NCBI GenBank assembly: GCA_964404895.1 | Contig: CAYOLV010000001.1 | Coordinates: forward strand, 372,001-436,000 | Length of the DNA: 64,000 nucleotides | DNA from: JBGSUZ01 sp964404895 | GTDB taxonomy: Bacteria > Bacillota > Clostridia > Peptostreptococcales > Acidaminobacteraceae | Direction: 5' to 3' | In this document: in pieces, positions 52,389 to 61,484 of the stretch | How positions within the stretch are numbered: the stretch's first letter is position 1 | Layout of the letters: every line of letters starts with the position of its first letter | Made by a program: the position numbers and the translations under genes | Notes under the pieces: model-generated | Seen by the model: the letters and a program-made list of their open reading frames with translations, nothing else | Databases searched by the model: none | What the model was told of the DNA's origin: nothing

Positions 52389-52744
52389 CTAACTGGAAAG
52401 GTTGTTTCATATCAGAAGGACTAAAAGATCCAACTATATTGAATAAATATATGTGTTATAAGTTTAGGATTACAAAAGATAATTTAGATATAGACGAAAA
52501 TGGAACAAAAGGGCGCTGGCATATGTACTGGATCGAGGTGGATGAATCATCATTTGAAGAGTTTAAGGACAATTTAAAATACAATTGGTATGGTCATTTT
52601 TGGAGTGAAAATGAAATCGTTGCAATTTTTGAAGGTGCGTGGTTTAGATTGAAAAAAGACGACAAGGAAACTTGGAAAGAAGCCATTTTATATGGAAAAT
52701 CCCAGAATATATGCGAAGAACAACTAGATTTTTTAACAGACTAG
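52385..52744 (+). CDS. Hypothetical protein, tryptophan-rich
   Basis: 119 residues from ATG 52385, 4-5 nt after GGAGGA; the in-frame TTG at 52373 is part of that site. Acidic, with many aromatic residues (GRWHMYWIEVDE, NLKYNWYGHFWSENEIVAIFEG, TWKEAILYGKS). No signal peptide or membrane helix. Not recognised. It overlaps the end of the Nudix fragment by 4 nt. The surroundings are gene remnants, so it may be an acquired gene. Confidence 0.7.
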   Translation: MTNWKGCFISEGLKDPTILNKYMCYKFRITKDNLDIDENGTKGRWHMYWIEVDESSFEEFKDNLKYNWYGHFWSENEIVAIFEGAWFRLKKDDKETWKEAILYGKSQNICEEQLDFLTD

Positions 52745-52808
52745 GCATAAAAAGTGATTCGTTTAAATTTCCTGATGATTTGGCACTAAAGAAGGTGAGC
52801 ATCTAAAA

Positions 52809-53222
52809 TTGAGTAATTGCAAAGTGTTAGAACTAGGTGGAAATAGTGGTGGACTTGCAACGGCTATCGTTAGAAAAGATGGAACATGTGACTATACAAT
52901 AATTGATACTCACATACCATGCTCTGTTGGAAACGAACTCAAGAAAATTTCAAATACAGACATTGCATTCATCGAAAGAAATATATTTGATTTAAACTTA
53001 ACAGCTCAGGTATATGACTACATTATTTTAATGAATCTGATACATGATTACCAGCCAAAGGAAGTCATCATGCAAGGACTGCGGCTATCGGTTGAATGCA
53101 AAGGTGGGCGGCAAAGGACTCTAGAGGAAATGTCGAGTTTGTTATCAACTGTAGGTTATCGGTTGGAGGAGGAAGTGACTATTAATCGCTTTCATACTAT
53201 GTTAACTTTTGAATATGCGTAA
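52809..53222 (+). pseudogene. Methyltransferase remnant with internal deletion
   Basis: 137 residues from a TTG. The first part holds a SAM-site-like VLELGGNSGGLATAIV and IIDTHI, FDLNLTAQVYDYIILMNLIHDYQPKEV, as in class-I O-methyltransferases. It then jumps at GLRLSVECKGGRQRTLEEMSSLL, where the usual PGG.ILI strand and about 50-60 residues are missing, to the normal end of the family (AGF-like STVGYRLEEE). The N-terminal dimerisation domain is also absent. Probably non-functional, though the frame is intact. Confidence 0.65.
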
Positions 53223-53244
53223 TCACTAACCGTTGAAAGTAGGG

Positions 53245-53310
53245 ATGAAACTTGATATTGGAATGCTAATAGGCGTAATTGCTTTAATACATTCATATGC
53301 TAGGAAGTAA
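53245..53310 (+). other. Short open frame in the decay zone
   Basis: ATG 53245 after AGGG opens a 21-residue hydrophobic frame (MKLDIGMLIGVIALIHSY, then ARK). It could be a small membrane peptide or the remains of a longer gene. Nothing else is visible between the methyltransferase remnant and the next gene. Confidence 0.3.
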
Positions 53311-53367
53311 CACAAATGCTCTTTGCTGAACACAACATCGACATAAAGTATTAGAAAGGACATCGCA

Positions 53368-54126
53368 ATGAAAGAGATCCTAATTTGTGACAGATCAAAT
53401 AACAAGGAAGCCTATTCTTTGTGTAAAAAATATGGACTTTCCGTAAATGTGGACAGGTTTTCTGAAACGGATATTTATGAGGATTACCTTGAGGAAGTCG
53501 AAAAGAATCTTATTCATTATTCTGATGTAGAGATTGTTTCTCTTCACGGACCATACAAAGATTTGTGCTTAGGCAGTAAAGATAAATTGATTAAACTAGC
53601 GACGTTGTCTCGGTTTGAATCGGCCTATAAGATTTCTAGGTCAATGAATTGCCCCAATATTATTTTTCATCATGGATACATACCCGGTACCAGCACACCT
53701 TCTTACTGGGTAAAAAGAGCAGAATTATTTTTCAATGAATTTCTAAAAGATAAAGCGGATACCATTTCGATTTACATCGAAAATCAATTTGAGCATACGC
53801 CAGATATAATTTCCGAAGTCGTTTCAGCAGTCAACGATAAAAGATTAAAAATTTGCCTCGATGTAGGTCATGCCCACTGCAACTCAAAGGTATCCGTTCT
53901 AAAATGGATAGAGCAGTTGAACCATAAGATTGGCTTTGTTCATCTTCATAACAACGACGGACTGACTGACCAACACTTGGATTTTACCAAGGGTACCCTG
54001 AATTTTAATGAGATTTGTATGGCGTTAGAAAAATATGCACCAGATTGTACTTGGGCTATTGAAACAAATCGTTTGGAAGATACGGAAAAATCAATCCAAT
54101 GGCTGATAGATCACCAATACCTTTAA
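53368..54126 (+). CDS. TIM-barrel protein, sugar phosphate isomerase/epimerase (AP endonuclease 2) family
   Basis: 252 residues. Metal-binding segments of the fold: SLHGPYKD, NIIFHHGYIPG, IYIENQFEH, ICLDVGHAHCN, FVHLHNNDGLTDQH and WAIETN, giving the His/Glu/Asp set for a two-metal site. The substrate is unknown. Its gene is 15 nt ahead of a HAD hydrolase on the same strand, suggesting joint action on a phosphorylated sugar or cyclitol. Confidence 0.85.
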   Translation: MKEILICDRSNNKEAYSLCKKYGLSVNVDRFSETDIYEDYLEEVEKNLIHYSDVEIVSLHGPYKDLCLGSKDKLIKLATLSRFESAYKISRSMNCPNIIFHHGYIPGTSTPSYWVKRAELFFNEFLKDKADTISIYIENQFEHTPDIISEVVSAVNDKRLKICLDVGHAHCNSKVSVLKWIEQLNHKIGFVHLHNNDGLTDQHLDFTKGTLNFNEICMALEKYAPDCTWAIETNRLEDTEKSIQWLIDHQYL

Positions 54127-54141
54127 ATCGGGAGGCATACA

Positions 54142-54852
54142 ATGACAGCGAAAGTAAAAGGGTTATTAATTGATTCGGGAAAAGTATTGAATTATCCCAA
54201 AACAGGAGACTGGTTTATTACCCCTCATTTTTTTGATTTTGTGGATCGGCATCAGTTTTATAAAACATCAAAACGCAAAAGGAATAATGCATTTTACTTA
54301 GCGGGTAAATATATTTCAAAACAGTCCTATATTCTGACACAAGAAGAGGAATATAAGCATTTTGTGAATTTTTACGAAATCTTGTTTAAAGCATTAGACC
54401 ACCTTGGAGTGACCAAAGACAAAATAGAAAAAATAGCAAGAGATTTAGTTTTTAACGAAGACAAATACCTATTCTACAAGGATGCAATTCCTTTTTTGGA
54501 GCGATCGATTTGCAATTATAAACTGGCCGTTGTGTCAGATGCATGGCCGTCTTTAGAAAAAGTTTTTATAAAAGCCGATGCCAGAAAGTATTTTGAGAGC
54601 TTTGTGATATCCTCTCAAGAAGGCGTTTGCAAACCAGATGGAAAAATGTACAGCAAAGCATTGGAAGAACTGGGGATAGAAGCGAATGAAGCCATTTTCA
54701 TAGATGATCGAAAGAAAAATTGCGATGGAGCTAAGGCTATTGGAATAAAAACAGTACTCATCTGTCGGGACAGAATGACGTATCTTTATTACAAAATATT
54801 TTGTAAAGAGCATTTGGTAGTGAATACGTTAGATCAAATCGATTTTAAATAA
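54142..54852 (+). CDS. HAD-superfamily hydrolase
   Basis: 236 residues. Motif I is LLIDSGKVL (nucleophile Asp11, with Gly rather than Asp at the third place, as in the YihX-like subgroup with DxGGVL). Motif II Ser is in AVVSDAW; motif III Lys in GVCKPDGKMY; motif IV IFIDDRKKN. The cap is alpha-helical (subclass I). Possibly dephosphorylates a product of the neighbouring TIM-barrel enzyme. ATG after GGGAGG. Confidence 0.88.
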   Translation: MTAKVKGLLIDSGKVLNYPKTGDWFITPHFFDFVDRHQFYKTSKRKRNNAFYLAGKYISKQSYILTQEEEYKHFVNFYEILFKALDHLGVTKDKIEKIARDLVFNEDKYLFYKDAIPFLERSICNYKLAVVSDAWPSLEKVFIKADARKYFESFVISSQEGVCKPDGKMYSKALEELGIEANEAIFIDDRKKNCDGAKAIGIKTVLICRDRMTYLYYKIFCKEHLVVNTLDQIDFK

Positions 54853-54950
54853 TTGAAAGCCACTGTCTGCACTAAAATAATGATTGATTTCAAATTGGAA
54901 AAAAGGGTATAAACAGTAAACAAGTATTGTTATTTTAGGGGGGTGAGTTT

Positions 54951-55514
54951 GTGCCCGAAATGAGAATTACAGGTGGAGGTTCTTCTTATAATCTACCAAA
55001 CCCAATAGGCGTAGACAAAAAAGACAAAACAGAAGGTGCACTCTCAGGTGGGAAAGAAGGTCAAACTCCTGAAGAAATCACCACCATTCAACGGTTAAAA
55101 GCCATTGAAAATGAAGTCATCGCCCATGAACAAGCCCATAAGTCCGCTGGCGGCAGTATTGCAGGTCCTGCGTCATATTCTTATGCAGTAGGGCCAGACG
55201 GCAAACGCTATATCAATGGTGGCGAAGTCTCTTTGAGAACCCCGGCAACAGACGATAAACAGCAAAAGATTCAACTATTGAACAGGGTCAAACAAGCGGC
55301 ATTGGCACCAGCGCAACCATCAGCTCAGGACATTAGTGTGGCAGCAGGGGCTTCCTCTGAACAAATCAATTTAAGTGCTGAAATTCAAAGGGAACGAGCA
55401 GCTCAGGCATATGAAAAGTCTGAAAAAAGCCATCAAGCTGCTAAAGAGAAAGATCAACCTACAGAAAATGTGAAACACGCTTTACCAGGAAAATTTATTG
55501 ACAAAGTCGGCTAA
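54951..55514 (+). CDS. SprA-related putative metalloprotease (CJM1_0395-like)
   Basis: 187 residues from GTG 54951 after AGGGGGGTGAG. The core EVIAHEQAHKSAGGS (HExxH) with PASYSYAVGPDGKRYINGGEVSL is the hallmark of this family of putative metalloproteases. A helical Gln/Ala/Lys-rich region follows. No signal peptide is visible. Role unknown. Confidence 0.87.
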   Translation: MPEMRITGGGSSYNLPNPIGVDKKDKTEGALSGGKEGQTPEEITTIQRLKAIENEVIAHEQAHKSAGGSIAGPASYSYAVGPDGKRYINGGEVSLRTPATDDKQQKIQLLNRVKQAALAPAQPSAQDISVAAGASSEQINLSAEIQRERAAQAYEKSEKSHQAAKEKDQPTENVKHALPGKFIDKVG

Positions 55515-55553
55515 ACTGAGTCTATCGAAAAAAGATGGGACTCAGTTTTTTTG
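55515..55553 (+). terminator. Rho-independent terminator
   Basis: ACTGAGTC (55515-55522) with GACTCAGT (55539-55546), then TTTTTT. Confidence 0.9.
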
Positions 55554-55627
55554 TGCTAAAAAATCAATGCGGAAAAGGTAAGAACCTAAATAACCCAAAT
55601 AATCCAAGTAAACCGTATAGCCATATA

Positions 55628-55666
55628 TTGACAAAATGAAAAATAAGTGATATCATAATAATATCA
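55628..55666 (+). promoter_or_regulatory. Promoter and operator-like dyad of the SPFH gene
   Basis: TTGACA at 55628-55633, 17-nt spacer, TATCAT at 55651-55656. An inverted repeat TGATAT (55648-55653) / ATATCA (55661-55666) covers the -10. The ribbon-helix-helix protein encoded behind the SPFH gene is a candidate for binding it. Confidence 0.7.
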
Positions 55667-55707
55667 TATAGATATTCGGTAATAATTTTTTAAGGAGGTC
55701 GTTTTGT

Positions 55708-56718
55708 ATGAACGAGAAATACAGCAATGAAGTTGAACTCAAAGCAGTAAATGGCATGCCAATGATGATTCTATTCATTTTATTGGTATTTGCAGGTATT
55801 GGGGCGATCATTTTTGGTTCTATATCGTTAGAAACTCACGGGGCAAATACAATGGGAATTGCATTATTAATTCTCGGCATTGTCTATACGTGTATTTGTT
55901 GGATTCCTTTCTGTGGACTTAAAATTTTAAAACCTCAGGAAGCACTCGTCTTAACCTTGTTCGGTACTTACATTGGAACCCTGAAAGGGGAAGGTTTTTA
56001 CTTCGTCAATCCCTTTGTATCGGCTGTAAACCCTGCGGCAAGTCATGGCATGGCAACAGCTACAGAAGATCAAAATCCGATAGCTTCCCTGAATAAACAA
56101 AATGCTGGCACGGCAGTTAACCTGCCGAAGAAGACCATTTCCCTCAAGAGCATGACACTTAACAACAACAAGCAGAAAATAAACGACGCCCTAGGTAATC
56201 CTATTGAAATAGGAATCGTAGTGACTTGGAGAGTTGTAAATACAGCAAAAGCCGTATTTAACGTAGACAACTACAAGGCATTCTTATCGATTCAATGCGA
56301 TTCTTCTCTTCGAAATGTGGCAAGGAACTATCCTTATGATACAGCTGCAGAGGGCGAAGAAATGACTTTGAGAGGCAGCAGTCAGGAAGTCGCTGAAAAA
56401 CTAAAAGCGGAGCTTCAATCTCGTGTGGAGATAGCAGGGTTAGAAATTGTTGAAGCACAAATTACACATTTGGCTTATGCGCCTGAAATAGCGGCGGCAA
56501 TGCTCCAAAGACAACAAGCGTCGGCAATTATTGACGCAAGAAAAATGATTGTGGACGGCGCAGTAGGTATGGTAGAAATGGCACTGATCAAGCTGAATGA
56601 AAACGATATTGTCCATTTAGATGATGAGCGCAAAGCGGCTATGGTAAGCAACCTTCTCGTTGTCCTCTGCGGCAATAAAGATGCACAACCTATAGTAAAC
56701 AGCGGGTCATTGTATTAG
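55708..56718 (+). CDS. SPFH/band-7 domain membrane protein
   Basis: 336 residues. Two N-terminal helices (about 16-38 and 48-72) anchor an SPFH domain: LKPQEALVLTLFGTYIGTLKGEGFY, IEIGIVVTWRVVNTAKAVFNVD, and the helix ALIKLNE near the end. Such proteins oligomerise in the membrane, scaffold domains or attend proteases. It is followed 3 nt later by a ribbon-helix-helix gene, a pairing often seen in Firmicutes. Confidence 0.92.
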   Translation: MNEKYSNEVELKAVNGMPMMILFILLVFAGIGAIIFGSISLETHGANTMGIALLILGIVYTCICWIPFCGLKILKPQEALVLTLFGTYIGTLKGEGFYFVNPFVSAVNPAASHGMATATEDQNPIASLNKQNAGTAVNLPKKTISLKSMTLNNNKQKINDALGNPIEIGIVVTWRVVNTAKAVFNVDNYKAFLSIQCDSSLRNVARNYPYDTAAEGEEMTLRGSSQEVAEKLKAELQSRVEIAGLEIVEAQITHLAYAPEIAAAMLQRQQASAIIDARKMIVDGAVGMVEMALIKLNENDIVHLDDERKAAMVSNLLVVLCGNKDAQPIVNSGSLY

Positions 56719-56721
56719 CTC

Positions 56722-56904
56722 ATGGAAAAGAAAAACGATAAAGAGAAAGACAAAAAACAAGTTTTACTTCGATTGTCACCTACACTTTGGAAGGAACTTG
56801 CCGCTTGGGCAGAAGATGATTTCAGATCTATTAATGGACAGATCGAATACCTGCTGACTGAAAGCGTTAAGCAAAGAAAAAAGGGATCAGGCAATAAAGA
56901 ATAA
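56722..56904 (+). CDS. Ribbon-helix-helix (Arc-like) protein
   Basis: 60 residues: basic N-terminus, beta strand KKQVLLRLSPTLWKELAAWAE, then helix FRSINGQIEYLLTESV. Fits a MetJ/Arc dimeric DNA-binding fold. Could regulate the SPFH operon itself; no toxin gene is adjacent. Confidence 0.85.
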   Translation: MEKKNDKEKDKKQVLLRLSPTLWKELAAWAEDDFRSINGQIEYLLTESVKQRKKGSGNKE

Positions 56905-56913
56905 AAACGCTTA

Positions 56914-56949
56914 AAACCTCGTGAATTCAAAATTCGCGAGGTTTTTTTT
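56914..56949 (+). terminator. Rho-independent terminator
   Basis: AACCTCG-T-GAATT pairs with AATTC-G-CGAGGTT around CAA, followed by eight T. Separates the SPFH pair from the V-ATPase operon. Confidence 0.93.
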
Positions 56950-56999
56950 GATTATTTTTCATTCCATAAGGGTAGATTGAATGAAAAGGAAGTGATTTT

Positions 57000-57311
57000 A
57001 TGGCATTCGATGAAATCGCAGAAATCATTCGGACGGAAGCAGAAGCAGAACGTATTGTTAACGAAGCACGTGAAGAAGCCACTAAAATCAGAATAAATGC
57101 TGAAACCAAGTTGCAGACTCAGATAGAAGAAACAGTTATCAAACAGGCTGAGGTCAGAGAACATAGGCTGTCTGAAACAGTGCATACTGCAGAAATAATT
57201 GCAATGGCTAGAAAGCTAGAAAGGGACTTGGCTGAGGAACTGCTAATAAGAAGCAGTGAGCAACATCAGGCGGAGGCAATTCAATGGCTTGTGGAGAGGA
57301 TTGTGAAGTAA
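57000..57311 (+). CDS. ntpF: V-type ATPase peripheral stalk subunit (NtpF / subunit G-H type)
   Basis: 103 residues, almost wholly helical and charged (EIIRTEAEAERIVNEAREEA, LQTQIEETVIKQAEVREH), as in the peripheral stalk subunit that pairs with NtpE as a coiled coil. First of a run whose order matches ntpF-I-K-E-C-G-A-B of Enterococcus hirae. ATG after AAAAGGAAG; directly abuts subunit I. Confidence 0.85.
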   Translation: MAFDEIAEIIRTEAEAERIVNEAREEATKIRINAETKLQTQIEETVIKQAEVREHRLSETVHTAEIIAMARKLERDLAEELLIRSSEQHQAEAIQWLVERIVK

Positions 57312-59276
57312 ATGGCAATTGTGAAAATGAAAAAGGTGACCCTGATTGCTATGCAAGAAGATAAGCTGGAAATCATAAACGCATTGCAGTCCTTTGGGGT
57401 GCTTCATATTGAAAAAATCAGCAATCAAAATCTCGCGGAAGATTTGACCCAAATTGACGCCGATGTCACCAAAACTACTGGAATCATGGCAGGTATTTGC
57501 CAATGGGCTGAGGTTAAGCATCCTAAAAATAAATTGAAACGAAAAGTGGACAAAGCCACTTATGAAGAACTGTTGCTAGATAGGAGTCTGCTGCGGGAAA
57601 TAGAAAGGGAATATGAAAGTCTAGAAAAAGCATGGAAGGATTGTAGTCAAAGAGAAACAACAATTCAGAATAACCAACTTTTGCTAAAACCTTGGAAAAA
57701 TTATGATGGAAAACTGGAAGATCTGATGGATACGGCACATACCGTCATTTGGACTGGAACCATTCCTAAGAGAGAGGTCATTGAATTAAGGGATATCCTT
57801 GAACATAACCTTCAAAGGGGCACTCTACAAATCATTGGTGAAATGGGAGATACAGCTTATTTTATTGCCGCTTGTCATAAAGAGGAAGAGGAGACTTTTC
57901 TATCCCTTATGCAAAATGAAAGTGTCAATCGGATATCCTTCGACGGTCTAAAAGGCAGTGCCAGAGATTGCTTTGACAACCTTGAAAAAGAAGCTGTAGC
58001 CATTAAGCTTCAAGAAAAATCGCTGGAAGAAGAGCGACGAAAAATGGTAAGGCATTTGGAATATCTGGAAACCCTTTGTGATGTTTTATCTGTAGAAAGC
58101 CAACGCCTTCACATTACGGAACGCTTTATGAAGACCAACAAGACGTTTATGCTCAATGGCTGGATTCCAAAGGAGTTAACCGAAGCGCTCAGAGTAGTCT
58201 TGAGTAAAGTAACCCCCTATTTTTATTTAAGTTTAACCGAACCGGAACCAGCTGAAATTTACCCAACTTTACTGAAAAACCACAGATATGCCAAGCCCCT
58301 TGAATTTATTACAGACCAATATTCCGTTCCAGATTCTAGAGGCCTAGACCCAAACCCAGTGATGGCACCCTTTTTTATGATTTTCTTTGGCATTATGGCC
58401 AGCGATGCTATTTATGGTTTGATTGTTGCTGGAATTTCGGCTTACATTCTAAAACGCATTCAGCCTGAAGGCAACACGAAAAAATTAATAGGCGTCTTGG
58501 CATTAGGAGGAATCTCGGCCTCCTTCTGGGGCATTATGTTCGGTGGTTGGTTTGGGGGACTGATACAACTTTCTCCGATCCTATTTGACCCTTTGAAAGA
58601 GCCTTTTAAAATGATAGCCCTCTGTTTAACTTTAGGCGTAATCCATCTCTTTGTGGGGTTTGGCTTGCAGGCCTATATGAATATAAAAAAAGGTTTTGTC
58701 GTGGATGCCCTTTTGGATCAAGGGCTATGGGTAGCCTTTTTGATCAGCGTCATGAGCCTTGCACTGGAAGGGTTAGCGCCCTTTAATCAGTATGCAGCCA
58801 TTGCCTTTGCCCTTGGTTTGGTGCTTACCCAAGGTCGGCGGAAGAAAAATATTGTCCTCCGTTTACTGACTGGAGTTCTAAGCCTTTACGGTATTACAGG
58901 CTTTTTAGGCGATGTTCTTTCCTATCTGCGACTATTTGCCCTAGGTCTTGCCACAGGTGTTATTGGAACCGTTATTAACTCCATGGCGATGATGCTCAGT
59001 GGCAGTTGGACAGGCTGGTTTTTCATGCTAATTATTTTAGTCGTCGGTCATACTTTTAATATAGGCATTAATGTCCTTGGCGCTTATGTTCACGCCAGCA
59101 GGTTGCAATATGTAGAATTTTTCAGCAAGTTTTATGAGGGGGACGGCATACCCTATGCCCCATTTAGGGTCAAAACCCAATACATTAAAATCAACGAAGG
59201 GGCAGATGAGGAAGACTCTCAAGGTAAGAAATATTTTAATGACGAGAAAGATTCTAAAGAGGAGGCGGTAAAATGA
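57312..59276 (+). CDS. ntpI: V-type ATPase subunit I (a)
   Basis: 654 residues. Cytoplasmic arm to about 350, with coiled segments, then seven or eight helices. MAPFFMIFFGIMASDAIYG is the conserved membrane entry, and the essential arginine lies in SYLRLFALGLATGVIG. It forms the ion half-channels against the K ring. Charged tail (DEEDSQGKKYFNDEKD) before the overlap with ntpK. Confidence 0.94.
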   Translation: MAIVKMKKVTLIAMQEDKLEIINALQSFGVLHIEKISNQNLAEDLTQIDADVTKTTGIMAGICQWAEVKHPKNKLKRKVDKATYEELLLDRSLLREIEREYESLEKAWKDCSQRETTIQNNQLLLKPWKNYDGKLEDLMDTAHTVIWTGTIPKREVIELRDILEHNLQRGTLQIIGEMGDTAYFIAACHKEEEETFLSLMQNESVNRISFDGLKGSARDCFDNLEKEAVAIKLQEKSLEEERRKMVRHLEYLETLCDVLSVESQRLHITERFMKTNKTFMLNGWIPKELTEALRVVLSKVTPYFYLSLTEPEPAEIYPTLLKNHRYAKPLEFITDQYSVPDSRGLDPNPVMAPFFMIFFGIMASDAIYGLIVAGISAYILKRIQPEGNTKKLIGVLALGGISASFWGIMFGGWFGGLIQLSPILFDPLKEPFKMIALCLTLGVIHLFVGFGLQAYMNIKKGFVVDALLDQGLWVAFLISVMSLALEGLAPFNQYAAIAFALGLVLTQGRRKKNIVLRLLTGVLSLYGITGFLGDVLSYLRLFALGLATGVIGTVINSMAMMLSGSWTGWFFMLIILVVGHTFNIGINVLGAYVHASRLQYVEFFSKFYEGDGIPYAPFRVKTQYIKINEGADEEDSQGKKYFNDEKDSKEEAVK

Positions 59277-59767
59277 GTACATACGATTTTATGACAAATT
59301 ATGGCGGTTTGATATTGGCATTTTTAGGATCAGCTTTTTCTGTGGGATTTGCAGGATGGGGATCTGCCATTGGCGTAGGAATGACAGGGGTTACCGCAGC
59401 TGGGGTAGTGACTGAAAACCCTGCCAATTTTGGTAAAACCCTTTTGCTTCAAGCACTCCCTGGGACTCAGGGCATCTATGGGTTGCTGATTGGGTTTTTG
59501 GTCTGGCAGAAAATTGGTGTCTTTGGCACTTTGGCAACTGTAAGCCTCATGAATGGCATTTTAATTTTTGTTGCCTGCATTCCAGTGGCTTTGGTGTGTT
59601 TTTTCTCTGCAATCTATCAGGGCAAAGCAGCCGCAGCAGGTTGTCTGATTGTCGCCAAGAGACCAGAAGAACTGGCGAAGGGGATGGTCTTTGCAGCAAT
59701 GGTTGAGACTTACGCCGTGTTATCACTTTTGGCATCTTTCCTCATGTTGAGCGGAATTAAGCTCTAA
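59273..59767 (+). CDS. ntpK: V-type ATPase membrane rotor subunit K (c), Na+-site type
   Basis: 164 residues, four helices as two hairpins. The ion-binding Glu145 is in VETYA of the second hairpin; the first hairpin has ALPGTQGIYG instead of an acidic residue. The Na+ ligands of E. hirae NtpK (Leu61, Thr64, Gln65, Gln110, Glu139) correspond to Leu62, Thr65, Gln66, Gln116 and Glu145 here, so sodium transport is expected. Confidence 0.94.
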   Translation: MSTYDFMTNYGGLILAFLGSAFSVGFAGWGSAIGVGMTGVTAAGVVTENPANFGKTLLLQALPGTQGIYGLLIGFLVWQKIGVFGTLATVSLMNGILIFVACIPVALVCFFSAIYQGKAAAAGCLIVAKRPEELAKGMVFAAMVETYAVLSLLASFLMLSGIKL

Positions 59768-59779
59768 GGAGGTCGGGTT

Positions 59780-60418
59780 ATGGATGGCATTGAAAAATTA
59801 AGAGAGAAAATCATTAAAGACAGTCAGGTTCAGGCGATGTCTATCGAGCAGGAATCACAGCAGTATGCTGATAAAGTCCTCGCGGCAGGCGAAGTGGAGT
59901 TAAGCCGAAGGGCGGAGCGATTTGAAAAAGAGCTTGAAACTGAAGCCACAAAACTGGAAAAACGCATAGCCGATCAAAGAGAAATGGAAAATCGGGATTA
60001 TTTGTTAAAGCGTAAACAAGCTATCATAGAGGGTATTTTTGAGCAGACTCTTGAGCGACTTAGGGCATTTTCAGGAGAAGTTTATGAAGAGTGGCTCATT
60101 AAAGTCCTTGTGGAAGCAGAGATTGAGGATGAAGCCGAAGTTCTGTTTTCTGAAAAAGATAGAATTCTAGGAGAAAGGGTTCTCGAAAAAGTCAGGGAAG
60201 AAAGACAAAAAATTGGCAAAAAGGCAAATCTTTTTATAGCCGATGAAGAAGCCTTAATTGCAGGTGGCTTTATTCTTAAAACTCAGCGGTATGAAATGGA
60301 TCAATCTTTCGAAGCACTGCTAAAAGCTTTAAGGGGAACTGTTGAAAAAGACCTTGTGGAGATTCTGTTCAGAGACAATAATACCGCTGATAGTTTGTCG
60401 AAAGACTCGACACCCTGA
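59780..60418 (+). CDS. ntpE: V-type ATPase subunit E
   Basis: 212 residues: long N-terminal charged helix (residues 1 to about 90) and a C-terminal globular part (LFIADEEALIAGGFIL, EMDQSFEALLKALR). Peripheral stalk partner of NtpF that clamps the A3B3 head. ATG after AAGGAGGTC. Confidence 0.9.
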   Translation: MDGIEKLREKIIKDSQVQAMSIEQESQQYADKVLAAGEVELSRRAERFEKELETEATKLEKRIADQREMENRDYLLKRKQAIIEGIFEQTLERLRAFSGEVYEEWLIKVLVEAEIEDEAEVLFSEKDRILGERVLEKVREERQKIGKKANLFIADEEALIAGGFILKTQRYEMDQSFEALLKALRGTVEKDLVEILFRDNNTADSLSKDSTP

Positions 60419-60452
60419 GACACATTCCTAGGTAAGAAGGGAGGTTCAATCC

Positions 60453-61484
60453 TTGATGGACAATCGATATTTATATGCGGCCGCAAGGACAAAGACCCTT
60501 GAAACTGAATTTCTAGACAAAAACCACATTCAGCAAATGTTATCCGCTTCAAGCCCAGAAGCGGCAATGGGGGTGCTTTCCAGCACTGTTTACGGGGTGT
60601 GGATCAACTCGTTGGAGGGCTACAGGGATTATGAACGGATGCTTTTATGGGAGTTGAAGAAAACAAAGGACTATATGGAAAAGAACATGCCAGAACAGAA
60701 GTGGCTGACTTTTCTGTATTCAAAATACGACGCTCACAATCTTAAAATGATGTTTAAAAATACATTGCTTGAAAAACCCAATGACGGGTGTTTTAGTGAA
60801 CTGGGAAACTTGACTTTGGAAGCCTTGAAACTACAATTTGCAGAAAAAACTTTTATGGGGCTGGACAAAAATTTGAAAGAAGGGGCACTTAGTTTAGTCA
60901 ATACTCAAGGGGAGGGGCTAAACCCCAAAGCCATTGATGTAATCCTAGACCGAGGACTCTACAAAGATTTAGCGGCAATTACGGAAAAGAGTTCATCGGA
61001 TTTATTGAAAAAATGGCTCAGAACCCAAATTGATTTGATTAATATTGAGACCTATTTAAGGATTAAGAACGCACACGGGGGAGTCTCACAAATTAAAGAA
61101 GGGCTATTGGAAAATGGTTATATTGCCCCAGCGGTATTTGAAAAAAGCTTTAATGAGCCTTTAGAACATCTGCAAGAGAAATGGATTGTTTACGGCTATG
61201 ACCAACTCCTCAAAAGGGTCTTTGTAGGTACAAGGGCGGAGGAAAAATTGGGTTTTACAGATGAAGGGGCTAATGCCCTAATGGGATTTGAAAAAATAGC
61301 AGAGGCACACTTGTATAGGTTGATGGAAGAGGCTATGTATATATCTTTTGGCCCAGAGTCCTTGGTGCGATACGCGTTGCTTAAAGAAAATGAAACCAAG
61401 ATGATTCGCTTAATCATTACGGGTAAAATTAACGCCATTTCTGGAGAAAGCATCAAGGAAAGGTTGAGTGTAGCTTATGCATAA
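60453..61484 (+). CDS. ntpC: V-type ATPase subunit C (d)
   Basis: 343 residues (one fewer if ATG 60456 is used rather than TTG 60453; AGGGAGG lies 8 and 11 nt before). All-helical: YLYAAARTKTLE at the start, KYDAHNLKMMFKN, RTQIDLINIETYLRIKN near the middle and LLKENETKMIRLIITGKIN at the end. Links the central shaft to the K ring. Overlaps ntpG by 8 nt. Confidence 0.92.
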   Translation: MMDNRYLYAAARTKTLETEFLDKNHIQQMLSASSPEAAMGVLSSTVYGVWINSLEGYRDYERMLLWELKKTKDYMEKNMPEQKWLTFLYSKYDAHNLKMMFKNTLLEKPNDGCFSELGNLTLEALKLQFAEKTFMGLDKNLKEGALSLVNTQGEGLNPKAIDVILDRGLYKDLAAITEKSSSDLLKKWLRTQIDLINIETYLRIKNAHGGVSQIKEGLLENGYIAPAVFEKSFNEPLEHLQEKWIVYGYDQLLKRVFVGTRAEEKLGFTDEGANALMGFEKIAEAHLYRLMEEAMYISFGPESLVRYALLKENETKMIRLIITGKINAISGESIKERLSVAYA

